Assembly: GCA_945957605.1 (NCBI GenBank)
Contig: CAMFLR010000021.1
Coordinates: 1 to 64,000, forward strand
Source: an uncultured Isosphaeraceae bacterium
GTDB lineage: Bacteria > Planctomycetota > Planctomycetia > Isosphaerales > Isosphaeraceae
DNA: 64,000 nt
Direction: 5' to 3'
This document shows, in pieces, positions 46,007-57,600 of this stretch. Made by a program: the position numbers and the translations under genes. The notes under the pieces are model-generated. The model searched no databases, was not told where the DNA came from, and saw only the letters and a list, made by a program, of their open reading frames with translations. Within the stretch, counting starts at the first letter, position 1, and every line of letters starts with the position of its first letter.

Positions 46007-47677
46007 TTACATCATCCCCATTCCGCCCATGCCACCCATGCCACCCATTCCGCCCATGCCTCCGCCATGATCGTGATGATCGTGGCCAGCAGCGGCGGCC
46101 TTCTTCTCTTTCTTCTCAACGATGATCGCTTCCGTCGTCAGCAGCAGGCCGGCGACCGAGGCGGCGTTTTGAAGGGCAGAGCGGGTGACCTTGGCGGGGT
46201 CGACAACGCCGAAAGCGAACATGTCGCCCCAGGTGTTGGCGTCGGCGTTGTAGCCGAAGTTGGCGTCGGTCGACTTCTGGATCTTCGAGACGACCACAGC
46301 GCCGTCGATGCCGGCGTTTTCGGCGATCGACCGGGCGGGCTGCTCGATGGCACGCTTGATGATCGCGACGCCAAGCGCCTCGTCACCCTTGGCGTCGATC
46401 GAGGCGAGCGCCTTCGAGGCACGAATGAGGGCCGTGCCGCCGCCGGGGACAATCCCTTCTTCGATTGCCGCGCGGGTGGCGTGAAGGGCGTCTTCGACGA
46501 GCGCCTTCCGCTCCTTCATTTCCGTTTCGGTCGCGGCGCCGACGTTGATCTGTGCCACACCGCCGGCGAGCTTCGCAAGACGCTCTTGGAGCTTCTCGCG
46601 ATCGTATTCGCTGTCGGTCTGGGTGATCTCGCGGCGAATCTGCTCGGTGCGACCCTTGATTTCGTCGGTCGTGCCGGCGCCTTCAACGATCGTGGTGTTC
46701 TCGCTGTCGATCGTCACCTTGCGAGCACGGCCAAGGTCGGTCAGCTCGACGCTTTCGAGCTCGACACCAAGATCCTTGAAGATCGCCTTGCCACCGGTCA
46801 GCGCGGCGATGTCGCCGAGCATCGCCTTGCGGCGATCGCCATAGCCGGGAGCTTTCACGGCGGCGACATTGAGGATGCCGCGGAGCTTGTTGACGACCAG
46901 GGTCGCCAGGGCTTCGCCATCGACGTCTTCCGCGATGATGAACAGCGGCTTGTTGGCCCGAGCGATCTTTTCCAGGACCGGAATCAAGATCTTGGGCGTG
47001 CTGATCTTCTCTTCGTAGATCAGGATGTAGGGATCTTCGAGGACGACTTCCGAGCGGTCCTGGTCGGTCACGAAGTGAGCCGAAAGGTAGCCGCGATCGA
47101 ACTGCATCCCCTCTACAACGTCAACCGACGTCTCGAAGCCCTTGCCTTCTTCAACGGTGATGACGCCGTCTTTACCAACGCGGTTGAACGCGTCGGCCAG
47201 CTTTTCACCGACCGAGCGGTCGTTGTTGGCTGCGATGGTGGCGACCTGGACGTAATCCTTCTCGGTGACCGGCCTCGACTGGCCCTTCACGTTTTCGACG
47301 ATGGCGGTAACCGCCTTGTCGATCCCGCGCTTGAGGGCCATGGCATCGGCACCGGCGGCGAGGGCTTTTAGCCCTTCCTTGAAGATCGCTTCGGCCAGCA
47401 CGGTCGCGGTGGTGGTACCGTCGCCCGCGGCGTCAGAGGTCTTCGAGGCGGCTTCCTTCACGAGCTGGGCGCCCATGTTCTCGTAGGCATCCGACAGCTC
47501 GATTTCTTCGGCCACCGTCACGCCGTCTTTGGTCACGGTCGGGCTGCCCCAGCCCTTATCAATCACCGCGTTCCGCCCGCGAGGACCGAGAGTGCTCCGG
47601 ACGGCACGCGCTAGCTTCGACACGCCACTGGCCAACTTTTGGCGTGCCTCCTCGTCGTAGGCCATCAACTTCGCCAC
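46007..47677 (-). CDS. groEL: Chaperonin GroEL, canonical copy with GGM tail
   Basis: The 556-residue protein carries [59 protein letters not shown] and [13 protein letters not shown]. It ends in a His/Gly/Met-rich tail ([14 protein letters not shown]...), longer than in E. coli and with an added histidine run that could bind metal. It is the first gene of the chaperone block. No CIRCE inverted repeat is visible upstream, so HrcA control is not indicated. Confidence 0.96.
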   Translation of the reverse strand: MAKLMAYDEEARQKLASGVSKLARAVRSTLGPRGRNAVIDKGWGSPTVTKDGVTVAEEIELSDAYENMGAQLVKEAASKTSDAAGDGTTTATVLAEAIFKEGLKALAAGADAMALKRGIDKAVTAIVENVKGQSRPVTEKDYVQVATIAANNDRSVGEKLADAFNRVGKDGVITVEEGKGFETSVDVVEGMQFDRGYLSAHFVTDQDRSEVVLEDPYILIYEEKISTPKILIPVLEKIARANKPLFIIAEDVDGEALATLVVNKLRGILNVAAVKAPGYGDRRKAMLGDIAALTGGKAIFKDLGVELESVELTDLGRARKVTIDSENTTIVEGAGTTDEIKGRTEQIRREITQTDSEYDREKLQERLAKLAGGVAQINVGAATETEMKERKALVEDALHATRAAIEEGIVPGGGTALIRASKALASIDAKGDEALGVAIIKRAIEQPARSIAENAGIDGAVVVSKIQKSTDANFGYNADANTWGDMFAFGVVDPAKVTRSALQNAASVAGLLLTTEAIIVEKKEKKAAAAGHDHHDHGGGMGGMGGMGGMGGMGMM

Positions 47678-48200
47678 GGTGGAATCTCCTGCGAATCGAT
47701 CGTTGCAACGCCGCCGTCCTTTGATTGCGGACGACGGTCCGAGGGCTCATACATGCGTTCGGGACCCTCGCGAATCTCGCACCGCGTATTAGCAATCCTT
47801 GTGCCGTCTGTTGCGAATAGACTTAACTCGTTTGCAGGAAATTAGTTGGCAATTATGCCGGTGTCGACGTGCATCGTGAGTTCTGCCGTTTTGGCAGTTC
47901 TGCGTGGTACGCTGTCAGATCGTTCACCGGCGAGCGACACAGAACGACGGGATCGGTTGGTTCGTGTGAATTGCTATGAGTGCATATGACATCGTACGGA
48001 TGTCTGAGATTGTCTTTCATTGTCTGTCACATTTTCTGGTATGCTGCGTGTCACTTGTGATGCGCCGCGACTGACGATTGTCTGGTATCGCGTGCAGAAC
48101 CTACCAAGGCCGTTCGGCCAGTCGTGCAAGTCACCGTTTCGGTTCGAATCGAGGTGTGATTGAACTGACGTTCCCTTTGGACACGGTGGAGGGGCGAGCC
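47678..48200. other. Divergent promoter region between groEL and the zinc-ribbon gene
   Basis: About 520 bases separate divergent genes. ATTGTCT occurs at 48009-48015, 48019-48025 and 48077-48083, and TCTGGTAT twice (48034 and 48081 regions), giving a small direct-repeat cluster 120-190 bases upstream of the zinc-ribbon gene. No CIRCE element or consensus promoter was found. The GGAGGGG at 48188-48194 serves the next gene. Confidence 0.4.
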
Positions 48201-49340
48201 ATGGCGCGCGCGTCGACGGTGGGGTCGGGGTATCCTCTACCTACCATGGTGAAGTGCAAATGCGGCAAGAAGTTGCGGGCACGCCCGGAGTTCGTTGGCA
48301 GCGAAATTGTCTGTTGGAACTGTCACGCCAGCGTGCCAGTTCCCATTCACGTCGCTCCCGGATCATGGGTTGCCTGTCTGCTGCGCATGGGAGCGCGGCA
48401 GCTACTTGAAGCGAGAACGATCTCGCTCCTGGCCATTGGGGCCATCACAGTTACGTTTTCGCTTCGCATTCCGCAGTACGGAGTGTGGGGAGCGGCGGTC
48501 GCCCTTGCGCTTGTCATGGTCGGCTACGGTGAACTGTTAAGGCGGGGAAGTCAGGGAGACTGGACGAGTCCGCCGCGTGTGAGCGTTCTTATGCGCCTGT
48601 GGCGGGCATTGCTTTGCCTGGGCGCTGCCTCTGCACTCGCATTTCCGCTGATTCTGGCGTGGATTCGGCAGACAGCGCCACGGTTGTCGATCGTGGGAGT
48701 CGGAATCGCCGCGATTGGCTGCATGATCCTGCCGCTCGTCATGCTGGGAACGTACGCCCCTCAGGGATCAATTCGTGAACGAATCCGGATGATTGGCACG
48801 ATGATCGGCCGCCATCCGCTTGCCACGTTGTGCACGCTGCTCCTTCTGCCCACGACGTTACTCGCGGTTGAGGTCTGGCTGTACGAGGCGATTCGCTGGC
48901 AGGATTTGTTCCGCTACTTTGTTTTTGAGCTCTTCCCGCTCCCGGCGGACACGAAGTATTTCATGTCACGCATTTACGTGAAGGACATCGACTTTCTTGT
49001 AGTGCCGATGCCGTTGTTCGATGCGAGTTATGCGTCCGCGCTACGGCAGGGCTACACCTTCACTGGCTCGATTGCCGCTTCGCTCGCCCTGCCGATCTCG
49101 AACGGCATCGATCCAACGGTGCTTTACATTCGCGGCGAATCGTACCTGTATTGGCGGCTGGGCTTCACGGTTTTCACGGTGATGTGCATGCTGGCCGCGC
49201 TCGCCGTTCAGGCGCGTTGGCTGGGTTTGCTTTTAACTCTGGACTCCCGGCGCAACGAAGCAGAAGTCGCCGTCAGCGCTTCGACCTCCGCTACCATCGA
49301 GCAGCTTGTGCTTCCGTCAGATCAGAAACAACTTGCCTGA
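48201..49340 (+). CDS. Zinc-ribbon membrane protein, paralogue 1
   Basis: The 379-residue protein starts with a short zinc-ribbon-like segment, VKCKCGKKLRARPEFVG then VCWNCHASVPVP, with a Cys-x-Cys pair and a Cys-x2-Cys pair. About six membrane helices follow, with the recognisable [15 protein letters not shown] and [19 protein letters not shown] 48201 with GGAGGGG six bases upstream is much better than the frame's earlier start at 48078. I recognise no functional family. The tandem neighbour at 49732 is a close paralogue. Confidence 0.72.
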   Translation: MARASTVGSGYPLPTMVKCKCGKKLRARPEFVGSEIVCWNCHASVPVPIHVAPGSWVACLLRMGARQLLEARTISLLAIGAITVTFSLRIPQYGVWGAAVALALVMVGYGELLRRGSQGDWTSPPRVSVLMRLWRALLCLGAASALAFPLILAWIRQTAPRLSIVGVGIAAIGCMILPLVMLGTYAPQGSIRERIRMIGTMIGRHPLATLCTLLLLPTTLLAVEVWLYEAIRWQDLFRYFVFELFPLPADTKYFMSRIYVKDIDFLVVPMPLFDASYASALRQGYTFTGSIAASLALPISNGIDPTVLYIRGESYLYWRLGFTVFTVMCMLAALAVQARWLGLLLTLDSRRNEAEVAVSASTSATIEQLVLPSDQKQLA

Positions 49341-49731
49341 ATTGTGCAGTCGCACATTCCATCGTCCCGTGCCTGTGGCCCGGTTATTGCAGTGGATCTC
49401 CACTGTTCCGGGGGGTGCGGGACTCTTCATTGTCGATTCACAATTCGTTCACACAATTCGACATAAAGTGCTGCACCGCTTGGGGACATGATGAAGTGGA
49501 TGGATGTAATCGTAAACCATTTTTACGGTTGCGTTCAGTGTCACAAAACGAATTATGAACCGTCGGATTGTTGATCAATGCGCAACGCGTTCTAGGTTGT
49601 TCAAGTCGGGAACGATCTCTCAGAACGCTTCGATCTTCCCCTCGCGCAATATTCATCAACAAACTGAAATGGGTGAAGGGCCGGAAGTTCTTTCGGCCGG
49701 CGTTCCTTCATTGACTTCGGGGACTCAGGGC
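49341..49731. other. Intergenic region between the zinc-ribbon paralogues
   Basis: About 390 bases, AT-richer than the genes, separate the paralogues. An open frame continuous with the second gene begins at 49555, but its N-terminal part has no counterpart in paralogue 1. A weak hairpin CGTAAA/TTTACG lies at 49511-49527. The second gene probably has its own promoter here. Confidence 0.35.
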
Positions 49732-50874
49732 ATGGCGCGAAGTGCGTTGATGGCGGTGGGAATGCCTCTACCCACCATGGTCAAGTGCCGCTGTGGCAAA
49801 GTGTTACGGGCTCGTCCAGAATTCGCCGGCACTGATATTACGTGCTGGAGCTGTCATGAAGCCGTCGCGGTTCCCATTCACGTCGCCCCGGGCGACTGGG
49901 TGGCGAAGCTGCTCAAGATGGGCGCGAAGCAACTCCTTGAAGCGCAAACGGTTTCGCTGCTCGCCATCGGCGCGGCGCTCGTCGTCTTGTCGTTGCAGAT
50001 TCCCCAGTTTGGGGTATGGAGCGCAGCCTGCGCGCTCACAATTGTCATGATTGGGTATGGAGAATTGCTCCGTCGCGGCAGCCAGGGCGACTGGACCCGG
50101 CAACCGCATGTCACGATGAGAATGCGAGGCTGGCGCGCGGTTTTGTGCGTAACGTCGGCGATCGGCCTGACGCTTCCGCTGATTGTAGCTTGGGGGCACC
50201 AGGCGCAACCGCGTGTTACGACGCCGGGCTTGCTGATCGCTGGCGTGGCGTGCCTTGTCGTACCTCTTGTCATGCTCGGGACTTACGCGCCGACTGGTTC
50301 ACTCCAGGATCGCATGAAATTGATCGGTGCCATGGTGCGCCGGCACCCGTTTGCGACGCTTTGCTCGCTGCTGCTCTTGCCGGCCTCGCTCATCGCTGTC
50401 GAGCTGGTGACCCTCGAGACGCTTCGCTGGAACGAGTGGTTCCGTTACTTCGTGAGCGACCTGTTTCCCCTGCCCGCGGGCACAGTCCGTATCAACGGGC
50501 GCCTTTTCTTCGGGTCAGTCGATTTCATTTCGCTGCCTACTGGCGAATCCTTCGATCGCAGCTATGCCTCGGGGCTTCGGCACGGTTACACATTTACAGG
50601 CTCGATCGCTGCGTCACTCGCTTTGCCGATCACGAACAATCTGACTCCGTTCGCGGTATTCAAGCAGGCACATTACTACTTGTGGGTGCGCATCTTGTTC
50701 ACCTCGTTCACCGTCACGTGTATGCTGTCGGCACTCGCCGTCCAGGCGCGCTGGCTGGGCTTGCTCTCGACCTTGGATTCCCGACGAACCGAAGCTGAAG
50801 CCGCGATTTCGACTTCTTCGTCCGGGACAGCCAGGCAGCTTGTTCTTCTACCCCAACAGGGCAGTGCTGTATGA
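49732..50874 (+). CDS. Zinc-ribbon membrane protein, paralogue 2
   Basis: The 380-residue protein aligns end to end with paralogue 1: [74 protein letters not shown] and [16 protein letters not shown]. By eye well over half the residues are identical, the cysteines are conserved and the loop before GYTFTGS differs most. It ends in an ATGA overlap with the esterase gene (50871-50874), so translation of the two is probably coupled. The function is unknown. Confidence 0.72.
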   Translation: MARSALMAVGMPLPTMVKCRCGKVLRARPEFAGTDITCWSCHEAVAVPIHVAPGDWVAKLLKMGAKQLLEAQTVSLLAIGAALVVLSLQIPQFGVWSAACALTIVMIGYGELLRRGSQGDWTRQPHVTMRMRGWRAVLCVTSAIGLTLPLIVAWGHQAQPRVTTPGLLIAGVACLVVPLVMLGTYAPTGSLQDRMKLIGAMVRRHPFATLCSLLLLPASLIAVELVTLETLRWNEWFRYFVSDLFPLPAGTVRINGRLFFGSVDFISLPTGESFDRSYASGLRHGYTFTGSIAASLALPITNNLTPFAVFKQAHYYLWVRILFTSFTVTCMLSALAVQARWLGLLSTLDSRRTEAEAAISTSSSGTARQLVLLPQQGSAV

Positions 50875-51803
50875 GCCGTACCGTTGCACGTTGTCTCTCC
50901 CCCGTGCTGACAATTCTTGCGGTTACCATTTCGGGCTCAGCGGTCGTGAAGGCCGCCGAGCCCGAAGTCATTCCCCTCTGGCCCAAAGGTGCGCCAGGCG
51001 CACTCGGCACCGAGGCGGTCGACATCCCCACGTTAACGATCTTCAAGCCCGATCCCGCCAAGGCGACCGGCTCGGCGATCGTCATTTGCCCGGGCGGCGG
51101 CTACGGCTTCCTGGCTGTGGAGCACGAAGGTGCCGAAGTCGCGAAGTGGCTCAATTCGCTGGGAATCACCGGCGTGATGCTCAAGTACCGCCTCGCGCCC
51201 AAGTACCACCACCCCGCGATGATGAACGACGTGAACCGCGCGATCCGCACAGTTCGGGCACGTGCGTCTGAGTGGGGGCTCGATCCCAAACGGGTCGGCG
51301 TTCTCGGCTTCTCCGCTGGCGGCCACCTCGCCTCGACCGCGGCCACGCACTACGACGCTGGCAAGGCCGACGCCGAAGATCCGATCGAACGCGTGAGTTC
51401 ACGTCCCGATCGAGCGATTCTCGTCTATCCCGTGATCGCCTTGGCGACCCCGTTTGGCCACACCGGATCGCTCAACAACCTTCTGGGCAAAAATCCGCCC
51501 AAGGAACTGGTCGAAAGCCTGTCGAACGAAACCCAGGTGACGAAAGACACCCCGCCGACGTTCCTCGCACATACAAACGCCGATGCCGGAGTGCCGGCCG
51601 AGAACAGCTTGCTGTTCGCCCTTGCGCTGCGGAAGCACAAGGTGCCGGTCGAACTGCATCTGTTTGAGAAGGGCGTTCACGGACTTGGACTGGGAAGTGG
51701 CTGGGCCGGTCGCATTCCGCCCGAGCCGTCGTTCGAAGCATGGCCCGGCCTGTGCGCTACGTGGCTGAAGAACCAGGGCTTCCTTGACAAGAACGCGAAG
51801 TAA
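50871..51803 (+). CDS. Secreted alpha/beta hydrolase, xylan-esterase-like
   Basis: The 310-residue protein has a signal peptide (about 1-28) and the esterase fold of the BD-FAE/acetyl xylan esterase group. The oxyanion motif [10 protein letters not shown] is followed by MLKYRLAP, the nucleophile elbow [10 protein letters not shown] (Ser148), [14 protein letters not shown] with the catalytic Asp, and GVHGLGLG with the His. It probably deacetylates or hydrolyses plant-type polysaccharide esters in the periplasm. It is translationally coupled to the preceding membrane protein. Confidence 0.9.
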   Translation: MSRTVARCLSPVLTILAVTISGSAVVKAAEPEVIPLWPKGAPGALGTEAVDIPTLTIFKPDPAKATGSAIVICPGGGYGFLAVEHEGAEVAKWLNSLGITGVMLKYRLAPKYHHPAMMNDVNRAIRTVRARASEWGLDPKRVGVLGFSAGGHLASTAATHYDAGKADAEDPIERVSSRPDRAILVYPVIALATPFGHTGSLNNLLGKNPPKELVESLSNETQVTKDTPPTFLAHTNADAGVPAENSLLFALALRKHKVPVELHLFEKGVHGLGLGSGWAGRIPPEPSFEAWPGLCATWLKNQGFLDKNAK

Positions 51804-51899
51804 CTTCTCAGCCCGACGACCGGTGAACTGCGTTTCGACCTTCAAGGCGATCGCGTTTGCCGGTCTTTGGGCCGAGCAACGAATTCGGGGTGACCGTTG

Positions 51900-52457
51900 A
51901 TGCGTTGGCTCGCTCTAATGCTCATGATCGCAACCGTTGCGTCGTGTTCAAAACGCGAGGTCTCACTGTTTGCGCTGCCGGAAGACGCGCGGCTCATGTT
52001 ATTCGAAGGGCTTCCTCATCAGGGTTACGAGCCGACGGTCTTTGACGAGGAAAAAAAGAAACCGGCGGTCGAAATGGGCGGTTTTCTGTTCTACGAACAG
52101 CCACTTCCTCTGAACGACGCAGACGCTCACGAACTTCGTAGAATCGTTGTGGATCCGAGCACGTATGTACCGTTCTTTGCTGAAAAAAAGTGCGGCGGAT
52201 TTCATCCCGATTACGCCATCAAGGCGAAGTCCGCAACAGGTGAGACCGTCTACTTAATCTGCTTCGGATGCGGGGAAGCCAAGATTATCAGACCGGACGG
52301 ATCGATGACCCGCTATGAACTCGATAATAACTACACCTCTTTGCACAAAACGCTAAAACCCTATCGAAAGAACCGTCCTCGAATCCGGACAGGCTCACCA
52401 CTCAATCCGTTAATGGAGTATCGCGAGGAGCTAAACGTAAGAGCCACGAGATCATGA
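51900..52457 (+). CDS. Lipoprotein with conserved Cys motif, function unknown
   Basis: The 185-residue protein has a lipoprotein signal (MRWLALMLMIATVASC). The mature part includes KKCGGFHPDYAIKAKS and LICFGCGEAKII, a pattern seen in many uncharacterised bacterial proteins. The C-terminus is basic. The gene is AT-richer than its neighbours, with A runs in FDEEKKKP and AEKKCGG, possibly a sign of transfer. A GGGGTGACC ribosome site precedes ATG 51900; a TTG at 51897 is adjacent. The frame of the downstream vWA gene touches its stop. Confidence 0.65.
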   Translation: MRWLALMLMIATVASCSKREVSLFALPEDARLMLFEGLPHQGYEPTVFDEEKKKPAVEMGGFLFYEQPLPLNDADAHELRRIVVDPSTYVPFFAEKKCGGFHPDYAIKAKSATGETVYLICFGCGEAKIIRPDGSMTRYELDNNYTSLHKTLKPYRKNRPRIRTGSPLNPLMEYREELNVRATRS

Positions 52458-52588
52458 GGTTCAATCCGTGCTTGGTCGCTCCAGTGTTTTCGACTTCTCA
52501 AAGACTGCTCTCCTCTCACGCTTGCCCGCGCTTCCACGTTCCTAGTAACATGGATGGAGCGTGGTCTGGCCGAGTAGGGGAGCCCGTC

Positions 52589-54571
52589 TTGCGACGATTT
52601 CCAGCGCTCTATCGCATGCCCGTGTTCTACCTGCTGCTCATTGTGGCGGGCGGAACCGCCGCGTTTTTTCTTCGTGGCAACACACCAAAATCGCCGACAG
52701 GGAGTGCATCTCCCGTGGTCGCCGTGATTTCACGCGATCTCCTCCCGTCGCAATCCGCATCCGCAAACCATCCGACGACAAGTACGCCTCAGCCAGCGGT
52801 TGGCGTCGCTGAAGCACTGCCCGCAGACACCATCCTTCGCAACGACGATGGGCTTCGTAGAAAAGTCCTCATCACAACGCGTAACGTTTTCTTGCGAAAA
52901 ACAGCCGATGGCGAAGCGGTCGGCGACGAGTTACCGCTCTTCGCAACGCGTTATGTTTACGCCGAGTCGCCGACCATGTATCGCGTTGGTGCGACGCCGA
53001 ACGGGCCGGATGGCTGGCTCTCGCGCGATGATGCAGCGGGTTGGGATTCGCGACTCGTTGCGCGGCCGACGAATCGATCGAGCCGACCCAGCATCGAAAT
53101 GTTCGGCGATCAATCTTGTCTTGCCGCGGCAATCAGCGGACGAGTTTGCCCCAAGCATGGCGGACGTTGCCCCAGCGAGGTTGAAAGCCAGTCCGACGGC
53201 GCCACGTTTCCCCGATTCGGCTGGCCGATCGTGCGGTTGACAACCGTTCTAGGCAGTGATGGCTTGCCGCGTCCGGTTGACGAGGTAATCCCGCTCGCGA
53301 CCGAAACGATTCCGTCCGACGCCGAGCGTCTTGCACCATTACGCCAGGCACTTCGGCATGTGTACATCACGTTTGTGATGGATACGACCGCCTCGATGAA
53401 ACCGAACATTGAGGCAGCGCGGACGCTTGCGAATACCCTCGCGAAGGATGTTGGCAAGGCGTTTGGCGACGTGACGCTACACCTGGGCCTTGTCGAATAT
53501 CGCGACGATGCTCCCGGCCTCGGTTTCAAGGCACGCGTGGCGACGCCGTTCACCGATGCCGTGGGTTTTCGCGGAGTGATCAACTCGCTTGAGCCTGCGC
53601 TTCACGAGGATGTCACCTCGGGCGAGTCGGTCGTCGAAGGATTGATGCTGGCCCTTCCCGGAACTCCAGGTGGTCTGGATTGGCCAAGCGGTCGGGCGGG
53701 AGAACTTGCGACCAAGCTCATCGTATTGCTGGGCGACGCTCCCGACCACACGTCCGATATCGACAAGCTGAACGCCCTCGCGGCGCGTGCCCGAGGCGCG
53801 GGGATTTCGATCGCGACCGTCGCACTCGATCAGCCCAAAGCGCTTTCGCAGGCCGATCACGATCGGCTCGAAACACAGTGGAAGGCGTTGGCGGAAGGGG
53901 CGTATCGTCCGCCGGATCGCGTGAGCAAGTTCGCCAAGCCCCTTCCGGCGATTGCCGTCCGGCTTGATGAGGCGTCGAGTCTGGTTTCGGGACTGCATGA
54001 CCTCGTCCGGGATCGTGTCGAACACGCGCGTTGGCTTGCCGAGTTGGCGAGAGCGGAAGATGAAGGAAGTCTCGACGATTATCTTCGCGTTCGCGGTCTC
54101 ACGCGCACACAAGCGGCCCCGGTTCTCGAGGATTTGCGACGGGGAGATCCTGTACCGAAGCGAACCCGGCGCCGACTTCCTTCAGTCAGCCGAGGCTGGC
54201 TCGCCGAACGGATGGGAGACACGCAATTCGTGACGATGGGCGTGCTGCTCTCGCGAGACGAGCTAGATACTTTGATCGCCCGGCTGAATTCGGCCGCCGA
54301 CAATGCCGATGAGTTGCGAGCGGTTGTGAACGCGGCGGCAGCGGGCGAATTTGATTTTTTGACCGCCGACCTGCGAGGGCTGACGGCCGAAGCTCAGGTC
54401 AAGCGCCGTAAGGCATTTCCTGCCCCTCCTGCCAATGCGGCCGACATCAAGACGCGGATTTCGACGGCGGTTGAAGGGCTTTCAGGCCTGCGGAATGACA
54501 TTCGCTGGTCCAATGCGCAAGAACTGATCGACGGTCGCGCAGTTGTTTCGTTTGATCTTATGAATTTTTGA
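52589..54571 (+). CDS. Membrane-anchored SH3-like and vWA-domain protein
   Basis: An N-terminal helix (YLLLIVAGGTAAFFL, about 13-27) is followed by an SH3b-like region (RNVFLRKTADGEAVG to GPDGWLSRDDA). Then comes a vWA domain, ITFVMDTTASM with the MIDAS DxTxS at residue 265, and LGLVEYRDDAPG and LIVLLGDAPDHT further on. The C-terminal 200 residues are helical. I chose TTG 52589 because GGGGAG lies five bases upstream. The open frame reaches ATG 52454 (overlapping the previous stop), but residues before 52589 look non-coding. The next gene follows 29 bases later, so they form an operon. Confidence 0.75.
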   Translation: MRRFPALYRMPVFYLLLIVAGGTAAFFLRGNTPKSPTGSASPVVAVISRDLLPSQSASANHPTTSTPQPAVGVAEALPADTILRNDDGLRRKVLITTRNVFLRKTADGEAVGDELPLFATRYVYAESPTMYRVGATPNGPDGWLSRDDAAGWDSRLVARPTNRSSRPSIEMFGDQSCLAAAISGRVCPKHGGRCPSEVESQSDGATFPRFGWPIVRLTTVLGSDGLPRPVDEVIPLATETIPSDAERLAPLRQALRHVYITFVMDTTASMKPNIEAARTLANTLAKDVGKAFGDVTLHLGLVEYRDDAPGLGFKARVATPFTDAVGFRGVINSLEPALHEDVTSGESVVEGLMLALPGTPGGLDWPSGRAGELATKLIVLLGDAPDHTSDIDKLNALAARARGAGISIATVALDQPKALSQADHDRLETQWKALAEGAYRPPDRVSKFAKPLPAIAVRLDEASSLVSGLHDLVRDRVEHARWLAELARAEDEGSLDDYLRVRGLTRTQAAPVLEDLRRGDPVPKRTRRRLPSVSRGWLAERMGDTQFVTMGVLLSRDELDTLIARLNSAADNADELRAVVNAAAAGEFDFLTADLRGLTAEAQVKRRKAFPAPPANAADIKTRISTAVEGLSGLRNDIRWSNAQELIDGRAVVSFDLMNF

Positions 54572-54600
54572 ACACGTTGATTGGTCATTAAGGACGTCGG

Positions 54601-57600
54601 GTGTTCATGGAGCAAATCTATTACACCCAGTGTCCCATGGGGTATGGTCTCGGGGCGAGCAACGGGTTTCAAATCAAGCGGCGGAGCGAGGGATATCCCG
54701 TCTCGTCCGACTTTCGCCATCTCGGCCTGCGTGCCTACCCCGGCGGCGGCCGCGTACTTGCGCCCGCGACACTCCGTTACAAACATGACGATACTCGCTA
54801 CGAAATCGCCTTTCTCTCGCCACGCGCGTTTGAATACGAGACCGAGGGCGGCACAAGCGGCAGTCGGCTCTGGGGCCGGCCTGGCGGGCATTTCGCGCAT
54901 GGAATTTTGCTCGATCGCACCGAGTTCGACGCAATCGACCGCTGGCCCGCCGGCCTGTTCGATTCGGCAATCTGGATCAGAAGCGATCCCGTGCCAACGC
55001 TCACGCAGCCGGAAGGGCAACAGGGACCTGCACAGGTAACGCTGAGCCGCGAAGCGCTTCTCGACCGACGCACCGCCTGGCAAGCGTGTTCTGCCTTGTT
55101 ACCGCGTGCCGACCTTATCGCGGGATTGCTCACGGCGATCGCACAGGCGGCGCTCGAAAGCCGAACGCTTTTTCTCATCGACGAACCCGATCGCCTCGCC
55201 CCGCTGATCGAGTTGCTCACCTGGGTCTTTCCGCGTTCGCTTCGCGCCGACCTTACCTTTTCGACGTTTCACGACCGCCCCGAGGAACTTCCCGGTTATC
55301 GCATTCACGGCACAATCGCCACAGCGCGACCGAATCGGCAGATTTTGCTGACGCAGGGGTTCATCGCCGATGTGAAATCCGGGCAAATCGAGCCACCGAT
55401 CGAGCCGGCTTCGTGGGCGCGATTGGTCGCCGGCTGGCTTCAAACCGGCGAGTTTGAAACACTGACGCGCTGGGCAGCGATCGTCGAGGCTTCGGCTTCA
55501 CGGTACGGCGCAACACCGTGGATGGGCGAACGCCTCGTTCGCGCGGCCGAGTTTGTCGAGCTTGTCGGAACGGCTGCGCCGGCGGTTGAGTGGCCACGAT
55601 TTCGCAGCCTTGTCGATTGGATTCCCGAAGGCGCGCTGAGAAACGAATGGGCGAATGCTCATCCCCCGGAATGGTGGCTATCGGGCTCGAGCTTTGACGA
55701 AAGCGCGCGGGCGTCGCTGGTGAGGCAGGCGGGGTTTGCGGCATCTTGGAAGGGCGAAAAAGCCGCGGGATGGGGGAAAGTCGTTTCGCGCGTGTTTGCG
55801 AACGCGCCGGGATCGGAACGGTTGCAGGCGTCGCTGGTCTTCTGGAAGACCGCACCCAATGAAGGCGCACGCATCGCGTTTCTCAGGGCCGATCGCGAAC
55901 ATTCACCGCTCGCAATCTGGACGGCGATTCGCAAACGACTCGAAGCCGAGCTGCCGGCCGATTCCGAAACGCTGCTTGCGCTCGATACGGAAGAGGCCGT
56001 TGCAACGGCGTGCGAGGGGAAATTCGACTCGCTCGATCGTCTGATCGACCGATCACTCGCGACCGGCAAGCCTCCTGTGAATTTCCTGTCAGCAATTGCG
56101 GCCGAGATGCGATTGCATCAGGGATCGACCGATCGAATCGCAACGCGGTTAGGCAGACTGCTCGAAAGCCCGGACGCAGCGAACTGGGCGTTGCGACAAG
56201 ATGTGCCCGAAGCCTGGCTCGGTCCGCGATTGCGTCGGCTGTTTGCCGATGCCGACACACGCGACGAATGGAACTCGCTGATTCTGGCGACGCCCAGCGA
56301 TCACCTGCCGCAACTCGCCCGCACCGTGCTGGAGATTGCGTCCGAAAGCGGAATGGCGGATGAGGCATTTGTCTGGGGTGTTGAGGATATTTTGCTTCGA
56401 CTGCCCGAATCGCAGCGACCATCCGACAACCGCTGGCCGGGTACTTATCTCGATCGCATGCGTTCGGATTTGCGACTGATCGCCCGGCTACGCGGCAATG
56501 AATCGCCCAGCCCCGAAATCCGTCGCTGGTTCAAGGCTGCGAGCGAACGTGGCGAGTTGGACCGAACGCACAAGAAGCGGATCGAGCACGTCGGCACGCT
56601 GGCGAAAACTCTGGCGGCGCAAGCGCCCGCGCCGCTCGATGAACTCGAACTGGCGCGCATTCCGGCCGTGGATCGCGCGGAGGTTCTCAAACGCTGGCTC
56701 ACGCAAGGACGGCCCAATATCGAACAATTGCTCGAATCGTGTGGCGACGCGTGGGCCGAGAGCTTTCTCGCCGGCGCCGAGGAGATGCCCGAACTAGCAA
56801 AAGCGATCGCGGGCGCGCCGTTCCTTCGACATCACGTCGATCGCCCCGAACGCTGGCTGCAAAACGTGCTCGCGGTTTGTCGTCGGCTTCAACCGCAAGT
56901 CGATGAGACGACCGGCCTGAGCGAGGACAATCTCGTCTCACACGTCGTCGCGGCGACGGCCGATCCGGGAATTCGTACGCAGGCAACCTGGCGTTTGCTC
57001 GAATATCTCGTTACGCAGGAATTCACGAAGCGGACGATCGGCGAGGCATTTCGTGCCGATCTCGCCAGGCGTGATCCAGTGGCGAGTGCAGAAGTTGTTG
57101 AAGCCTGGGACAAGGCGACCACCAAGCTGCCGCCGGCAAATTCTTACTTCTGGGAAACGGTCCTGAACCTGTGCGATAGCCGGCGGCTCAAGGTTGTCGT
57201 TGGAACTCACGGCGTCTGGCTGGCGAACCAGAATCTCGTGCTGCCCTGGTGGGATCACGACCGCGTGCCGGGCAGCGTTAACGATATGCGCGATGCCTTC
57301 GCGCGATTGATCGCCTTTGCACCGATCGAAGGTGCGATGCTGGCGAATACGCGGACGTGGATGAACGGCGACGCCAAGGCGGGAACACGTCCCTGGCTGT
57401 CGCTCCGCGGACGGGCGCGATGGGATTGGATTTATCGCCTGAGTGACGAAGTGTTCAACGACAACATTACCGACAAGACCCGCGCCTGGAATGTGTTCAA
57501 CTGGCGGAACCTTGATCCCGATGATCTCACGCTCGACGAAAAGCACGCCCTCATCGCCTGGGTGATTTACAAGATCAAGGACCCGTCGGAGTTTCAGATT

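Noticed and set aside
43907-47371. Long plus-strand open frames opposite the groEL genes
   Set aside because: They are the antisense of conserved GroEL sequence; no independent motif is present.
47678-48000. CIRCE heat-shock operator upstream of groEL
   Set aside because: No TTAGCACTC and its inverted partner were found here, nor between the groES and groEL genes.
52454-52588. N-terminal extension of the vWA protein from ATG 52454
   Set aside because: The overlap with the previous stop looks attractive, but the peptide before TTG 52589 looks non-coding and the TTG has a much better ribosome site.
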